DNA from: JAFGIG01 sp964397545
GTDB taxonomy: Bacteria; SDB-A
Direction: 5' to 3'
Assembly (NCBI GenBank): GCA_964397545.1
Contig: CAYNIW010000011.1
Location: 1 to 61,572, forward strand
Length of the DNA stretch: 61,572 nucleotides
The number at the start of each line of letters is the position of its first letter. The stretch's first letter is position 1. The position numbers were made by a program, and so were the translations under genes. The notes beneath the pieces are model-generated. The model saw nothing but the letters and a program-made list of their open reading frames with translations, did not search any database and was not told where the DNA came from. Positions 33,507-42,733 of the stretch are shown one piece after another.

Positions 33507-33535
33507 TTGTCGCTGAGTGATTTTGACAATATAAT
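33507..33535 (+). promoter_or_regulatory. Promoter of small outer-membrane protein gene
   Basis: TTGTCG (33507-33512), a 17-nt spacer and a perfect TATAAT (33530-33535) predict a start near 33542. The leader contains AAAAGGAG before the TTG start at 33562. Confidence 0.65.
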
Positions 33536-33561
33536 TACGAAAAATTAAAAAGGAGTGAAAA

Positions 33562-34026
33562 TTGAAAAAAACTCTGATTATAGTTCTTTTGTTAACAGCG
33601 TGTGTCTGCTCTTCTTTCGCTCAATCCAAAAGATTCGGCCTCGGCCTTGTCGTCGGAGAACCCACAGGTTTTACAATGAAATACTGGCTCTCTCACGTCA
33701 ATTCTTTGAACGCGGCAATTGCCTGGTCTGTTTTCGACGACAATTCTTTTCAGGCTTTCTATATTCACTTGGATCACGTCTTTTATTACTATGACCTTTT
33801 CAGGGTCGAAACCGGCAAAGCTCCTGTTTTCATAGGCATCGGCGGCAGATTTTATTTTCCGAAAGACGGAGAGACCAATGTCGGTTTCAGAATTCCCTTA
33901 GGGATAGCATATTTATTCGATCAGGTTCCCATTGAGATATACGGAGAACTTGCACCAGTGGTCAATATTATTCCGGAGACAAAAGCCGATTTAGACGGCG
34001 GAATCGGTTTCAGGTATTTTTTCTGA
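33562..34026 (+). CDS. Small outer-membrane beta-barrel protein, hypothetical
   Basis: The 154-residue protein has a signal peptide (MKKTLIIVLLLTACVCSSFA) and alternating hydrophobic beta strands such as FGLGLVVGEPTGFTMKYWLS and APVFIGIGGRFYFP. The C-terminus is GGIGFRYFF, ending in Phe as outer-membrane barrels do, consistent with an 8-strand barrel. It starts with TTG, supported by AAAAGGAG at good spacing and by the signal peptide. No specific function can be assigned. Confidence 0.8.
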   Translation: MKKTLIIVLLLTACVCSSFAQSKRFGLGLVVGEPTGFTMKYWLSHVNSLNAAIAWSVFDDNSFQAFYIHLDHVFYYYDLFRVETGKAPVFIGIGGRFYFPKDGETNVGFRIPLGIAYLFDQVPIEIYGELAPVVNIIPETKADLDGGIGFRYFF

Positions 34027-34354
34027 TTCTGGGTCGCCTTTTCCGGTATTCATCCGTTCAAGTCGCATATAGCCGGGGAGGTTTTTCTCATAAAATGCTC
34101 ATCTGCCCTGAAGGCAGAGATTAAAGAACTCTACAAAATTCAAAAGCCTCTCGAAAGTTTCGTGTCTCAGATAGAAAGTATTGCTCTTAGGCAAAGTTCC
34201 ATATTCGCCGTCAGCCCGTGTTTTTTCAAACCGTTTTCTCTCTTGGTTATTGCTTATAAAAAGGATATATCAAACCCAAATTTATTCTAATCCTATTTTA
34301 TTGATTTCGTCTGTTTCAAGTGATAGACATATAATAAAAAAACCGGAGGTATTC
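34027..34354. other. 328-bp intergenic region
   Basis: No gene is called here. The frame continuing past the barrel-protein stop remains open for 87 codons to a TAA at 34288, but it has no ATG and no ribosome binding site. A 6-bp stem (TCTGCC 34102-34107, GGCAGA 34113-34118) has no T run. A TATAAT at 34330-34335 is a possible -10 for the peptidase gene, without a good -35. Confidence 0.6.
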
Positions 34355-36871
34355 GTGGCATTGCTGATTTTTATTCTTTTTTTGAATATTTCCTCATCTC
34401 AAAATGACATCCCCGTCACGCGATGGGCGGGAGAAGGTTTTCCTATAACATACAGAGAATGGGCTCGCTCCTACGACAAAAGAGATGATTTTTTACCAGT
34501 CAATGTTTTTCAGCGCTTATCACCCGATGCAGATCTCGTCCAGATAGTTGTAGAGTCCGAACTCTATCTCAGCATTATCCCTGAAGTTTGTGTTCTGGTC
34601 TCAGACCTCGTCTTCGAAGGATATTCAGTTTCAGTTGAAACAGTTCCACCTGTTCAATCGGCCCAGGCATGCACGGCTCTGAGAAATCTTCTGGCGGCAA
34701 AACTCCCTCTCGGCCTTGTCGGAGCCTATTTCATAGGCGACGTCCCCGTAGCTTGGTTTCAGATGATCGACGACTGGGGCTCAGGACCTGAAGGATACGA
34801 AGAATTTCCCTGTGATCTTTTTTACATGGATTTAACCGGAACATGGAATGATGACTCGATATGGATAAACCCCAACCTGTATCTTTCTCCTGGCCAAGAC
34901 GGCATATTCGACGCTCACGCGGGTGATGTGTCTCCGGAGATTTGGGTGGGCAGGCTTTTTCTTTCTTCCCTCGGAGACGAAGATTCTCTGGCGTTAAATT
35001 ATCTCAAAAGGGTTCACAGATATAAAACTGATTCGTTTCAGTCAATCTGCAGAGGTTTGAGCTATGTAGACGACGACTGGGCTTACTGGGCAAATACATA
35101 CAGCTCCAACATGCAGGCGGCTTACCAAAACGTCGCCTCCGTCTCTCAGATAGACACGACAAATCCTGTGAATTACAAAAAACACCTCAGCGAAACCTAT
35201 GAGTGGGTGGGGATATTCTGTCATTCTTCACCTGCTCTCCATTCTTTCAAAGTCAACTCCGGAACCAGCTGGTCGGATATGTATGCCTCCGAAATACCTC
35301 ACCTCAGGCCTCTTGGGCTCTTTTACAACCTCTTCGCATGTTCCAACGCGAGATTTGTTGAAACGAATTTCATGGGGGGGGTGTATGTAATCAAAACGCC
35401 TTCCGGATTAAATGCGGTCGGCTCAACAAAAACAGGAAGCATGCTCGAATTTCAGCATTTTTACACGCCTCTCGGACAGGGAGCAAACCTCGGCGAAGCT
35501 TTTCTCGCCTGGTTTCAGGCGATAGCCGTCGGCGGGTTTGAAAACTGGGAAAAATCATGGTTTTACGGGATGTCCCTTTTCGGAGACCCGACGGTGAAGC
35601 TTCACCCTGCGGGTCCTTTTCTGGAGATAGCTTCCTTTCAGGTGGCCGACTCTTCCGGAAACAACGACGGAAGAATTGACCCCGGAGAAGAAGCCCTCAT
35701 TTCATTCACAATATTCAATCATCCCGACGCGCAGGACGCTTCTTCCGTTGAAGCGACTTTAATATCGCTCGACACCAGTCTTGCAGTCACTTCCGCCAAT
35801 TCATTCTGCCCGTCCCTTCCGGCGGGAGATTCGGTTTCAGCCGCGATGTCTTTTACTCTTTCGGCAGACTCGGATTTCCAGCCCCATAGCGCATTGCTCG
35901 TCCTTTTTATGCGCGACGGAACAACCGGCAGAATTTCGCACGATTCAATTTTTCTTTATATAGGAAGGTCCACAATTCTCGTCATTGACGACGACGGAGG
36001 AACTTCGGCAGAAACCGCCTGCATGCAGAGTTTCGAAAACCTCGGATATACCTGTGAAATCTTCTCTCAGGATTCTTTTCCTCTTCCTGACAATTTTCTC
36101 AGTTTTTATGAAATGGTAATCTGGCTGACGGGTTCTGCTTCCGTCGGAACATTGACGCTTGAAGACCAGATTATAATAGAGAACTATTTCAATTCTTCGG
36201 GAAAAATCTTTCTTCACGGACAAAATATTGCTGAAGAACTGTCAGGTTCTTCTTTTCTCTCTTCTTTTCTCGGAGTATCCTGGCAAGGAAACACTGCCGT
36301 TCACTTTCAGACGGGAACAACCTCCGACCCTGTGGGAGACGGCCTTATGCTCGCTACAAATCTGTCCTCGCAGGATATGCTGTCTTTAGTTTCCGGCGTT
36401 TCGGAATGCTTTAATTATCAGACAAACCCAGAAATGACTTCCATGATCAGAAAAGAATCTCCGGGAAAAATCGTATTCGCCGGCTTCGGCTTTGAGGGAG
36501 TTGTGTCTAATATACCCGGTTACGCCCCCAGAGATACTTTGCTTTCGAGAATTCTGAATTATATGGAAATTTCCGTCGAGGTTGAAGCGTCGCCTCTTTT
36601 AACGAATTCCGCTTTTGTCTTTTCGGTTTCTCAGTCTTTCGAAGGCGCAGTATTTAGAGTTCCCTCAGGGACAACCGGAAGGATTTCAATAATAATTTAT
36701 GACGCTTCAGGTAGAAGAGTATATTCTGTTTACGAAGGACTGTCCTCAAGAAGAGATTACTTCTGGAATCTGGAGGACTCAACCGGGAAAAAAATCTCCC
36801 GGGGTTCATATTTTGCCTTACTAACATCTGAACTGGGAGAATCATCGGTCAAGTTCACCGTGATCAGGTGA
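34355..36871 (+). CDS. Gingipain-like C25-family cysteine peptidase, secreted, with FlgD-like C-terminal domain
   Basis: The 838-residue protein begins at a GTG with GGAGG in front and a signal peptide (ALLIFILFLNISSSQ). The frame is open upstream to 34181, but nothing supports that start. The C25-type caspase-like domain (about residues 70-430) shows LVGAYFIGDVPVAWF, DLFYMDLTGTW, the candidate catalytic His in VGIFCHSSPALHS and the Cys in NLFACSNARFVE. A CARDB-like domain (about 430-560, NDGRIDPGEEALISFTIFN) and an ABC-type Rossmann-like segment follow. The end is a FlgD-Ig-like sorting domain (IIIYDASGRRVYSV, RGSYFALLTS). The 3' end overlaps the convergent histidine kinase gene by 30 bp. 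Confidence 0.83.
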   Translation: MALLIFILFLNISSSQNDIPVTRWAGEGFPITYREWARSYDKRDDFLPVNVFQRLSPDADLVQIVVESELYLSIIPEVCVLVSDLVFEGYSVSVETVPPVQSAQACTALRNLLAAKLPLGLVGAYFIGDVPVAWFQMIDDWGSGPEGYEEFPCDLFYMDLTGTWNDDSIWINPNLYLSPGQDGIFDAHAGDVSPEIWVGRLFLSSLGDEDSLALNYLKRVHRYKTDSFQSICRGLSYVDDDWAYWANTYSSNMQAAYQNVASVSQIDTTNPVNYKKHLSETYEWVGIFCHSSPALHSFKVNSGTSWSDMYASEIPHLRPLGLFYNLFACSNARFVETNFMGGVYVIKTPSGLNAVGSTKTGSMLEFQHFYTPLGQGANLGEAFLAWFQAIAVGGFENWEKSWFYGMSLFGDPTVKLHPAGPFLEIASFQVADSSGNNDGRIDPGEEALISFTIFNHPDAQDASSVEATLISLDTSLAVTSANSFCPSLPAGDSVSAAMSFTLSADSDFQPHSALLVLFMRDGTTGRISHDSIFLYIGRSTILVIDDDGGTSAETACMQSFENLGYTCEIFSQDSFPLPDNFLSFYEMVIWLTGSASVGTLTLEDQIIIENYFNSSGKIFLHGQNIAEELSGSSFLSSFLGVSWQGNTAVHFQTGTTSDPVGDGLMLATNLSSQDMLSLVSGVSECFNYQTNPEMTSMIRKESPGKIVFAGFGFEGVVSNIPGYAPRDTLLSRILNYMEISVEVEASPLLTNSAFVFSVSQSFEGAVFRVPSGTTGRISIIIYDASGRRVYSVYEGLSSRRDYFWNLEDSTGKKISRGSYFALLTSELGESSVKFTVIR

Positions 36872-39800
36872 TAGTTCTGATTCGAGAAGACCGCTCAACT
36901 CGTCTAAACTGTATGGCTTGGAAAGAGATCCTCTGAATCCGTAGTTTTTATAATCAGAAATTACAGGGTCGTCAGAATAACCGCTTGAAACGAATACTTT
37001 TGCATCTTTATCTATTTCGAGAATTCTTTTGACGGCTTCTCTGCCGCCCATACCGCCTCCCTGAACAGTTAAGTCCATAATTACGGCGTCAAACGAGGAG
37101 CCCCGGGCTTGTGCTTTTTTGTATTCTTCAGCCGCGGACTCCCCGTTTTTTGTCGCACAGACATCATACCCCAGATAAGAGAGCATTTCAGAGAGGATGC
37201 TTAAAACCATTTCTTCATCGTCCATTATAAGTATTTTTCCCTTGCCTATTTTTGCTTTACTTTTTTCTACGGCAGGAACAGGATTTTTTCGACTCGCGGG
37301 TAAAAATATTCTAAATTTCGTACCCCTTTCTTTTTTTGAAAGAACTTCTATGTATCCGCCGTGGTTTTTAACTACCGAGAATGCCGTCGTCAATCCAAGT
37401 CCGCTTCCGCTTTCTTTTGTAGTGAAAAACGGGTCGAAAATCCTCGCCTTGATTTCATCGCTCATTCCCTGTCCTGTATCTTCAACGGAGATGACGACAT
37501 ACTCGCCTTTTTCTATCGGCAACGAGATGTTTTCTGCAACGATCTCGTTTTCGGCGGTGACTTTTATCAATCCTCCTTTTGGCATTGCCTGAACAGCATT
37601 GATAATTACATTGTTGATGACCTGAATCATCTGTCCTTCGTCTATTTCGACTGCCATCAAGCCGGCGTCAAATCTGAATTCGCACCTGCAGATCGATCCT
37701 CTCGTAGCAAAAACACAGGTTTCCTTGAGAAAGTCCTCCGGTTTTACGGTTTTCATAACCGGCTGTCCGCCTTTTGAAAAAGTTAAAAGCTGGCGCGTTA
37801 GATTCTTTGCCTTTACCGCGGCGGTTTCCGCTTCTTCGAGAAGGCTCCATGATTCTGAACTTTTGTCTAAATATACCCTTGAAAGGGATATATTTCCGAG
37901 GATACCAGTCAATATATTGTTGAAATCATGCGCTATCCCGCCGGCGAGAATTCCCACCGACTCAAGTTTTTCAATTTTTAACAGTTCTTCTTCCATCTTA
38001 ACCTGCTGTGTTATATCGCTCAGAACTCCGTTTGCCCTCTTCACTTCGCCATTTTCCCTTTCAAATCTGATTTTCGCATTAAACCACACAATTCCTCCGT
38101 CGGCTTTCACTGATCTGAAAGAAATTTCGAGGAAGTTTGACTTTTCCGGTCCGCTGTAAATTTCAAAAATCGCTTTTTCAATTTTATTTTTGTCATTTTC
38201 ATGGACAATCGAAAAGAGGAAACTTTTCGGGTCGGAATATGCCTCACGCAGAGGATATCCGAGCAGTTCTTCAATATATGGAGAGAGAAGCTCGAACTTA
38301 TTGTTTTTCAGATCGAGTCTAAAAAGGACATCAGGGACAATCTCGAGAAACTGTCTGAATTTATCTTCCGAATCTTTGAGCGCTTTTATTATTCTGTTCT
38401 TTTCCGTGTAATCCCTCACTATCGCCTGGAGATAAACGGTTTGTCCAATGGAAAAACGGTTTAATGAAACCTCCGTGTCAAATACGGTTCCGTCACCTCT
38501 TTTGTGGAGCCAGTCAAAACGCTGAGGTTCCCCGTTTTTTGCTTTTTCAATTTTACACAACGCTTTTTCCGAAGAATTACTTCCGTCTGTCTGAAACGGC
38601 GGCGAAACCACAAACGGTTTGTTTCCGACGAGTTTTTCCTTGAGTTGTTTGAACATCTCGCAGGCTTTTTCGTTGCAGTCAATAAAAACATCGTCTTTAA
38701 GGATAAAAATCGCATCGTCAGCGCTCTCATACAAAAGTCTGTATCTGTCCTGTGTTTCCTTTAATGCAGTTTGTGTTTCTTTTTTCTGAGTGATATCTTC
38801 TATAGACCCGTCAATATAGACTATACGGTTATCTGCGCCCTTTATGTGCTTCTCGTTGACTATGCAGTATATCAAATCTCCGTTTTTCCTCTTCATCTGT
38901 ATTTCAAAATCCCTGATTACTTCCTGTTTCTGGTGCTGTCTGATGAGAATTTCTCTGTCTGAGGGATCCGCGTATAGAGAAAAGACGGGTGTTTTTTCAA
39001 TTTCTCTGAAATCAGAGTAGCCGAAAATTTTAATAAAAGCTGAGTTTGCCGACACGATTTTCCCTTCGAGGTCCGTCCTGAAAAGACCAAGAGGAATATT
39101 TTCCTGCAGGTTTCGTAGCGTTTCTTCGCTTTTTGTGAGTTTTTCCTGCGCTATTTTTTTTTCCAGAATAGATGAAAACAGTTTTGCGGTGTTTTCGAAA
39201 AATATCCTGTCTTTATCCGAAAAATCTTTTGTTTTCCCTCCTATGAGATGCAATACTCCGAAGACTTCGCCGGAATCTCCCGTCAGAGGCCATGAAAAAA
39301 GAGATTTAATGCCTTTTTTGACAAAGGAATCTGAAAAAAGCTCTCCGAGAATATGCTCCATCGTATCGGGAGCGAAAATCGGTTTTTTTGTCATGGCAAC
39401 ATATGAGGTAATATGGTTTTTATCCCATAGAGATCTGGGTTTTTTCTGATCTTCAAGCTCTCTTGCGGAAAATCCTATTTGCGAAACAAGCTCAAGTTTT
39501 TCTCCGTCTATAAGTCTTACGGAAGCTTTATCGAAGTTGAGAATCTTGACGAATTCATTCAGAAAATCAAAACAAAAATCATAGACATTCTTCGACAGAG
39601 TGGACGATTCTATTAGAGAATGATATACATCTCTTTCTCTTTGAAGGTTCTTTTCGGCTTTTTTTCTTTCTGTAATATCTTCCGCAACTGCTATAACGCC
39701 TTCTTTTGTCCTGTGAACTGAATAATAAACCTTTTTTTCTCCTATAATTCCCTCGCCAGATTCCGGCAACCCGTTTTTTAGCACTTTTAGACAGGCTTCA

Positions 39801-40393
39801 TGAATTTTTGAATTTTTAAAGTTTGGAAAAACCTCGCCGGCAATTAAGCCTTCTATTTCTTTTTTTCCGATTCCGGCGAAATCCGCATAAGCCCTGTTGC
39901 AGAAGAGGATCCGCAAATTTTCGTCGAGGGCGAGAACTGGATTTTTAAGGCTTTCGAGAATGAATTTGTGCTTTTCCTCGGATTTTTCAAGCCGGGACTG
40001 AATATTTATTAAATCGGTTATGTCACTGCCAATCGCTGTCCAATGTTCAAAGAGTTTTTCTTTTTGCGGGCTATAGACGATTTTAATCAGGTATTGCTTA
40101 ATAGCTCCGTTTTTGTTCAGTTTTTTTTTATATTCGTATGAGCCGAATTCTTTTGTTTTTATAAGGGTTTTTTCAATGGCTTTATACTCGTCTAATCCGT
40201 GAATATCTCGGACCCTTCTGTTTTCGTAATAATCGCTTTTTTTATTTTCGACAGCCGCGAATCCATCGTTGACAAATTCATAATAATATTCACCGTCTTT
40301 TCTGACAAGACTCCAGAGCAGAATACCGGACTGGTTTTTAAGAACAATAAAAAGCTCTTCGGCGTTCTTTGAGAAGTCATTATTTTCCGGCAT
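36842..40393 (-). CDS. Hybrid sensor histidine kinase with multiple PAS, GAF and receiver domains
   Basis: The 1183-residue cytoplasmic protein contains, in order, two PAS domains (about 10-125 and 145-255), a GAF domain (about 275-425), three more PAS domains (about 430-550, 555-675 and 680-800), HisKA with the acceptor His in GGIAHDFNNILTGILGN, an ATPase domain (VEDTGQGMS, GSGLGLTTAFSVV) and a C-terminal receiver with the phospho-Asp in AVIMDLTVQGGGM. No membrane segments are seen. The start at 40393 follows GGCGAGAG. An in-frame start at 40423 lies in the promoter and was rejected. It is divergent from the helicase gene and has no separate response regulator nearby. Confidence 0.93.
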   Translation of the reverse strand: MPENNDFSKNAEELFIVLKNQSGILLWSLVRKDGEYYYEFVNDGFAAVENKKSDYYENRRVRDIHGLDEYKAIEKTLIKTKEFGSYEYKKKLNKNGAIKQYLIKIVYSPQKEKLFEHWTAIGSDITDLINIQSRLEKSEEKHKFILESLKNPVLALDENLRILFCNRAYADFAGIGKKEIEGLIAGEVFPNFKNSKIHEACLKVLKNGLPESGEGIIGEKKVYYSVHRTKEGVIAVAEDITERKKAEKNLQRERDVYHSLIESSTLSKNVYDFCFDFLNEFVKILNFDKASVRLIDGEKLELVSQIGFSARELEDQKKPRSLWDKNHITSYVAMTKKPIFAPDTMEHILGELFSDSFVKKGIKSLFSWPLTGDSGEVFGVLHLIGGKTKDFSDKDRIFFENTAKLFSSILEKKIAQEKLTKSEETLRNLQENIPLGLFRTDLEGKIVSANSAFIKIFGYSDFREIEKTPVFSLYADPSDREILIRQHQKQEVIRDFEIQMKRKNGDLIYCIVNEKHIKGADNRIVYIDGSIEDITQKKETQTALKETQDRYRLLYESADDAIFILKDDVFIDCNEKACEMFKQLKEKLVGNKPFVVSPPFQTDGSNSSEKALCKIEKAKNGEPQRFDWLHKRGDGTVFDTEVSLNRFSIGQTVYLQAIVRDYTEKNRIIKALKDSEDKFRQFLEIVPDVLFRLDLKNNKFELLSPYIEELLGYPLREAYSDPKSFLFSIVHENDKNKIEKAIFEIYSGPEKSNFLEISFRSVKADGGIVWFNAKIRFERENGEVKRANGVLSDITQQVKMEEELLKIEKLESVGILAGGIAHDFNNILTGILGNISLSRVYLDKSSESWSLLEEAETAAVKAKNLTRQLLTFSKGGQPVMKTVKPEDFLKETCVFATRGSICRCEFRFDAGLMAVEIDEGQMIQVINNVIINAVQAMPKGGLIKVTAENEIVAENISLPIEKGEYVVISVEDTGQGMSDEIKARIFDPFFTTKESGSGLGLTTAFSVVKNHGGYIEVLSKKERGTKFRIFLPASRKNPVPAVEKSKAKIGKGKILIMDDEEMVLSILSEMLSYLGYDVCATKNGESAAEEYKKAQARGSSFDAVIMDLTVQGGGMGGREAVKRILEIDKDAKVFVSSGYSDDPVISDYKNYGFRGSLSKPYSLDELSGLLESELSPDHGELDR

Positions 40394-40410
40394 CTTTGTC
40401 TCTCGCCTAA

Positions 40411-40439
40411 AGTATATTGCCATAAATGCTTTATAGCAA
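40411..40439 (-). promoter_or_regulatory. Promoter of hybrid histidine kinase gene
   Basis: On the minus strand TTGCTA (40434-40439) and TATACT (40411-40416) are 17 nt apart. The predicted leader is only about 10-12 nt and contains GGCGAGAG. Confidence 0.5.
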
Positions 40440-40454
40440 CCTGTCTGTCAATTG

Positions 40455-40483
40455 TTGAATATTGTTTTCATTCCGCTTATAAT
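40455..40483 (+). promoter_or_regulatory. Promoter of helicase gene, predicted leaderless
   Basis: TTGAAT (40455-40460), a 17-nt spacer and a perfect TATAAT (40478-40483) end 5 nt before the GTG at 40489. No ribosome binding site is present. Confidence 0.65.
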
Positions 40484-40488
40484 AATCC

Positions 40489-41913
40489 GTGAAAATAACT
40501 CTAACCAACATAGTTCAGATAGAAGATTACAACGATAACGATTTTTTGTTTTCTTTTATAAAGAAAAGGCTGACTTTCTCCAATTTTGAATATTTTCAGA
40601 GAAAAAAAATGGGAAAAAGCCTCTGGGGGCTGAAAAGCCAATTTTCTTTTTACAGCTTTTCAGAAAACAAAATTCTGCTACCCAGGGGATTTCTGCGCGA
40701 ACTCCAAAAAAAGTTAGAATTAGAACAAATCTCTTATGATTTCTGCGACAAGAGATTTAAGCCACCGAACGTAAATTTTAAGTCCGGGATTTCCCTCTTG
40801 AATCATCAGCAAGAGGCTTTTAAGAAGACAGCGGAATACGACAACGGCATCATAGTTGCGCCTCCGGGTTCAGGTAAAACTATAATAGCTCTTGAAATAA
40901 TAAAGGAAAAAGCCCTTCCTGCGCTGATTCTCGTCCACAGGAGACAGATTCTCGAACAATGGATAGATAAGATTGTCACTTTTTTGAGAATTCCAAAAAA
41001 AGAAATCGGAACTATTTCGACAAAAAAATTCGACATAGGCAGCAATATAACCGTCGCAACACTGCAGACTCTGTCAAAAATCAGGTCTCCAAAACTTAAA
41101 AACCTTTTCGGAACCGTTTTCGTGGACGAATGCCATCATGTCCCTGCAAAGACATTCAGAAAAGCCGTGTCAAAATTAAACCCTTATTATCTTTACGGGC
41201 TCACCGCGACGCCTTACAGAAAAAACAACGACGAAAGATCCATTTTTGTCTTCATCGGAGACATCATATACGACGTGTCAAAAAATTTCACTCAAAACCC
41301 GTCAATCCAATTATCAAAAATAATAATAAAAACCGTGCAGACTGAGCTGGATGTTCCTTTCGACGTCAAAACGGGTGATATTAATCTTCTTAATAAAATT
41401 CTTTTTTTTGATACATCGAGAAATAAAATCATCTTAGATAAAATAAAAAACGAAATCGAGAAGAAAAAAAAGATAATACTTATAACTGAAAGAAAAGAGC
41501 ACATATATGTTCTTGATCTGTATCTTTCAGGAAGATACGACACTGTATCCATAACCGGAGATGATTCAGCGAAAAGCAGAAAATTAAAAAATGAAAAGAT
41601 AACGGCAAATGACTATCAAATGATTTTGACCACGGGACAGTTTTTTGGCGAGGGCGCCGATGTCTTATCTTTGGACTGTCTTTTTCTCGCTTTTCCGTTT
41701 TCTTTCGACGGAAAACTAATGCAGTATATTGGGCGTATCCTGCGCGGCACCGGAGAAAAGACAGTATATGATTTCAGGGACTATAAAATTGATTACTTTG
41801 AGAGACAGTATATCAAAAGAGAAAAATTCTACAAAAAAATGCAGGCCATCTTAAAGAGGCCCGTCCTTTTAGAGACAGAACGGGCCCGGGATTCTGTTAT
41901 TCTACAACAGTAA
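40489..41913 (+). CDS. SF2 DEAD/DEAH-box helicase (ResIII/XPB-like)
   Basis: The 474-residue protein has a Walker A APPGSGKT (about residue 124), the Walker B box VFVDECHH, motif III GLTATPYR and motif VI QYIGRILRGTG, all in the right order for a DNA-translocating SF2 helicase. Residues 1-105 form a short N-terminal domain without recognisable motif. It is not accompanied by a methylase or nuclease gene, so it looks like a stand-alone repair or defence helicase rather than a restriction subunit. The start is a GTG at the end of a strong promoter with no ribosome binding site. The 3' end overlaps the convergent lipoprotein gene by 17 bp. Confidence 0.88.
   Translation: MKITLTNIVQIEDYNDNDFLFSFIKKRLTFSNFEYFQRKKMGKSLWGLKSQFSFYSFSENKILLPRGFLRELQKKLELEQISYDFCDKRFKPPNVNFKSGISLLNHQQEAFKKTAEYDNGIIVAPPGSGKTIIALEIIKEKALPALILVHRRQILEQWIDKIVTFLRIPKKEIGTISTKKFDIGSNITVATLQTLSKIRSPKLKNLFGTVFVDECHHVPAKTFRKAVSKLNPYYLYGLTATPYRKNNDERSIFVFIGDIIYDVSKNFTQNPSIQLSKIIIKTVQTELDVPFDVKTGDINLLNKILFFDTSRNKIILDKIKNEIEKKKKIILITERKEHIYVLDLYLSGRYDTVSITGDDSAKSRKLKNEKITANDYQMILTTGQFFGEGADVLSLDCLFLAFPFSFDGKLMQYIGRILRGTGEKTVYDFRDYKIDYFERQYIKREKFYKKMQAILKRPVLLETERARDSVILQQ
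41858..41886 (-). terminator. Possible terminator of acidic lipoprotein gene, inside helicase 3' end
   Basis: GGCCCGT (41858-41864) and ACGGGCC (41880-41886) form a 7-bp GC-rich stem about 11 nt after the lipoprotein stop. On the minus strand it is followed by TCTTT, a weak T tract. The stem lies within helicase coding sequence. Confidence 0.45.
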
Positions 41914-42655
41914 ATGTCGTATAAGTGATTTCCTTTCCGGAATCATCGCTGTCAAAAAGCCTGAAATCATAAGATCCGGGTTCGTCGGGTGCGTAAAAGA
42001 CAAAACTGCCTTCAAGATCCATCCCAAGATATTCATAATCGAGGTCATAATTATCGCACTCTTCTTCTTCTCCGTGTTCGATTTCAGAAGGAATTATACC
42101 CAGCCACGCTGAAGAGCTTAATTCTTGAGAAATCGTGTATTTTACTTCTATTTCTTCGCCGGGTTCGAATTCTGTTTTTTCGAGATCTATATACGCGCTA
42201 ACCGCGCTGTAGTCATAGACGCCTTCTTCAATGACCTCAAAAGTCTGGTATGTAACTTCAACACCTTCTAAATCACTCGTAAACATTCTAATGTCATAAA
42301 GTCCCGGTTCCGTCGGAGCGACAAAAGTAACTTCTCCTGAGAGTTCGGATCCGATCAGGTGATACTGAAGGTCATATTCGTCATTTTCCTCTTCGTCTCC
42401 GTGTGGAACTTCCGAGGGAATAAGGCCAATCCACGCATTGTCATCAAACTCTTCGAGCGCTTTGTATTCGACAGTTATTATCTCATCCGGCTCATAAACG
42501 CTTTTATCAAGGTTGACATAGGCATCTTCGTCAACCTCTGTCGTGTCTGTAACTGTGGTGTCTGCCGCCGGAGTCGCGGGTTTTTGACTGCATCCCGCAG
42601 CAATCAGCGCAAAAAGGGCTGCGCAAAACAAAAAAGCAGTGATTTTTCCGTTCAT
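41897..42655 (-). CDS. Acidic lipoprotein with two Ig-like repeats
   Basis: The 252-residue protein has a lipobox (ALIAAGCSQK) and a Thr/Asp-rich linker. Two homologous repeats of about 100 residues follow (about 45-140 and 152-252). Each has a VNLDKSVYEPDE or IDLEKTEFEPGE opening, an AWIGLIPSE or AWLGIIPSE core with a following HGxEEE acidic run, and a PGLYDIRMFTSD or PGSYDFRLFDSD strand. The EPGEEIEVKY pattern resembles bacterial Ig-like folds. The protein is strongly acidic, so calcium binding is possible but unproven. AAGGAGAG precedes the ATG. Confidence 0.8.
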   Translation of the reverse strand: MNGKITAFLFCAALFALIAAGCSQKPATPAADTTVTDTTEVDEDAYVNLDKSVYEPDEIITVEYKALEEFDDNAWIGLIPSEVPHGDEEENDEYDLQYHLIGSELSGEVTFVAPTEPGLYDIRMFTSDLEGVEVTYQTFEVIEEGVYDYSAVSAYIDLEKTEFEPGEEIEVKYTISQELSSSAWLGIIPSEIEHGEEEECDNYDLDYEYLGMDLEGSFVFYAPDEPGSYDFRLFDSDDSGKEITYTTFTVVE

Positions 42656-42733
42656 CTTTCTCTCCTTTCTTCCTAATTTTATACATGCAAAAATTAATTT
42701 TAATAACTAATCAAAACTAATGCAAATTTTATT

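Noticed and set aside
34181..34354. Longer N-terminus for the C25 peptidase
   Set aside because: The upstream segment lacks a ribosome site and a signal peptide, whereas the GTG at 34355 has GGAGG and leads directly into a signal sequence.
40489..41913. Restriction-modification or defence island around the helicase
   Set aside because: No methylase, nuclease, specificity or other defence gene flanks it.
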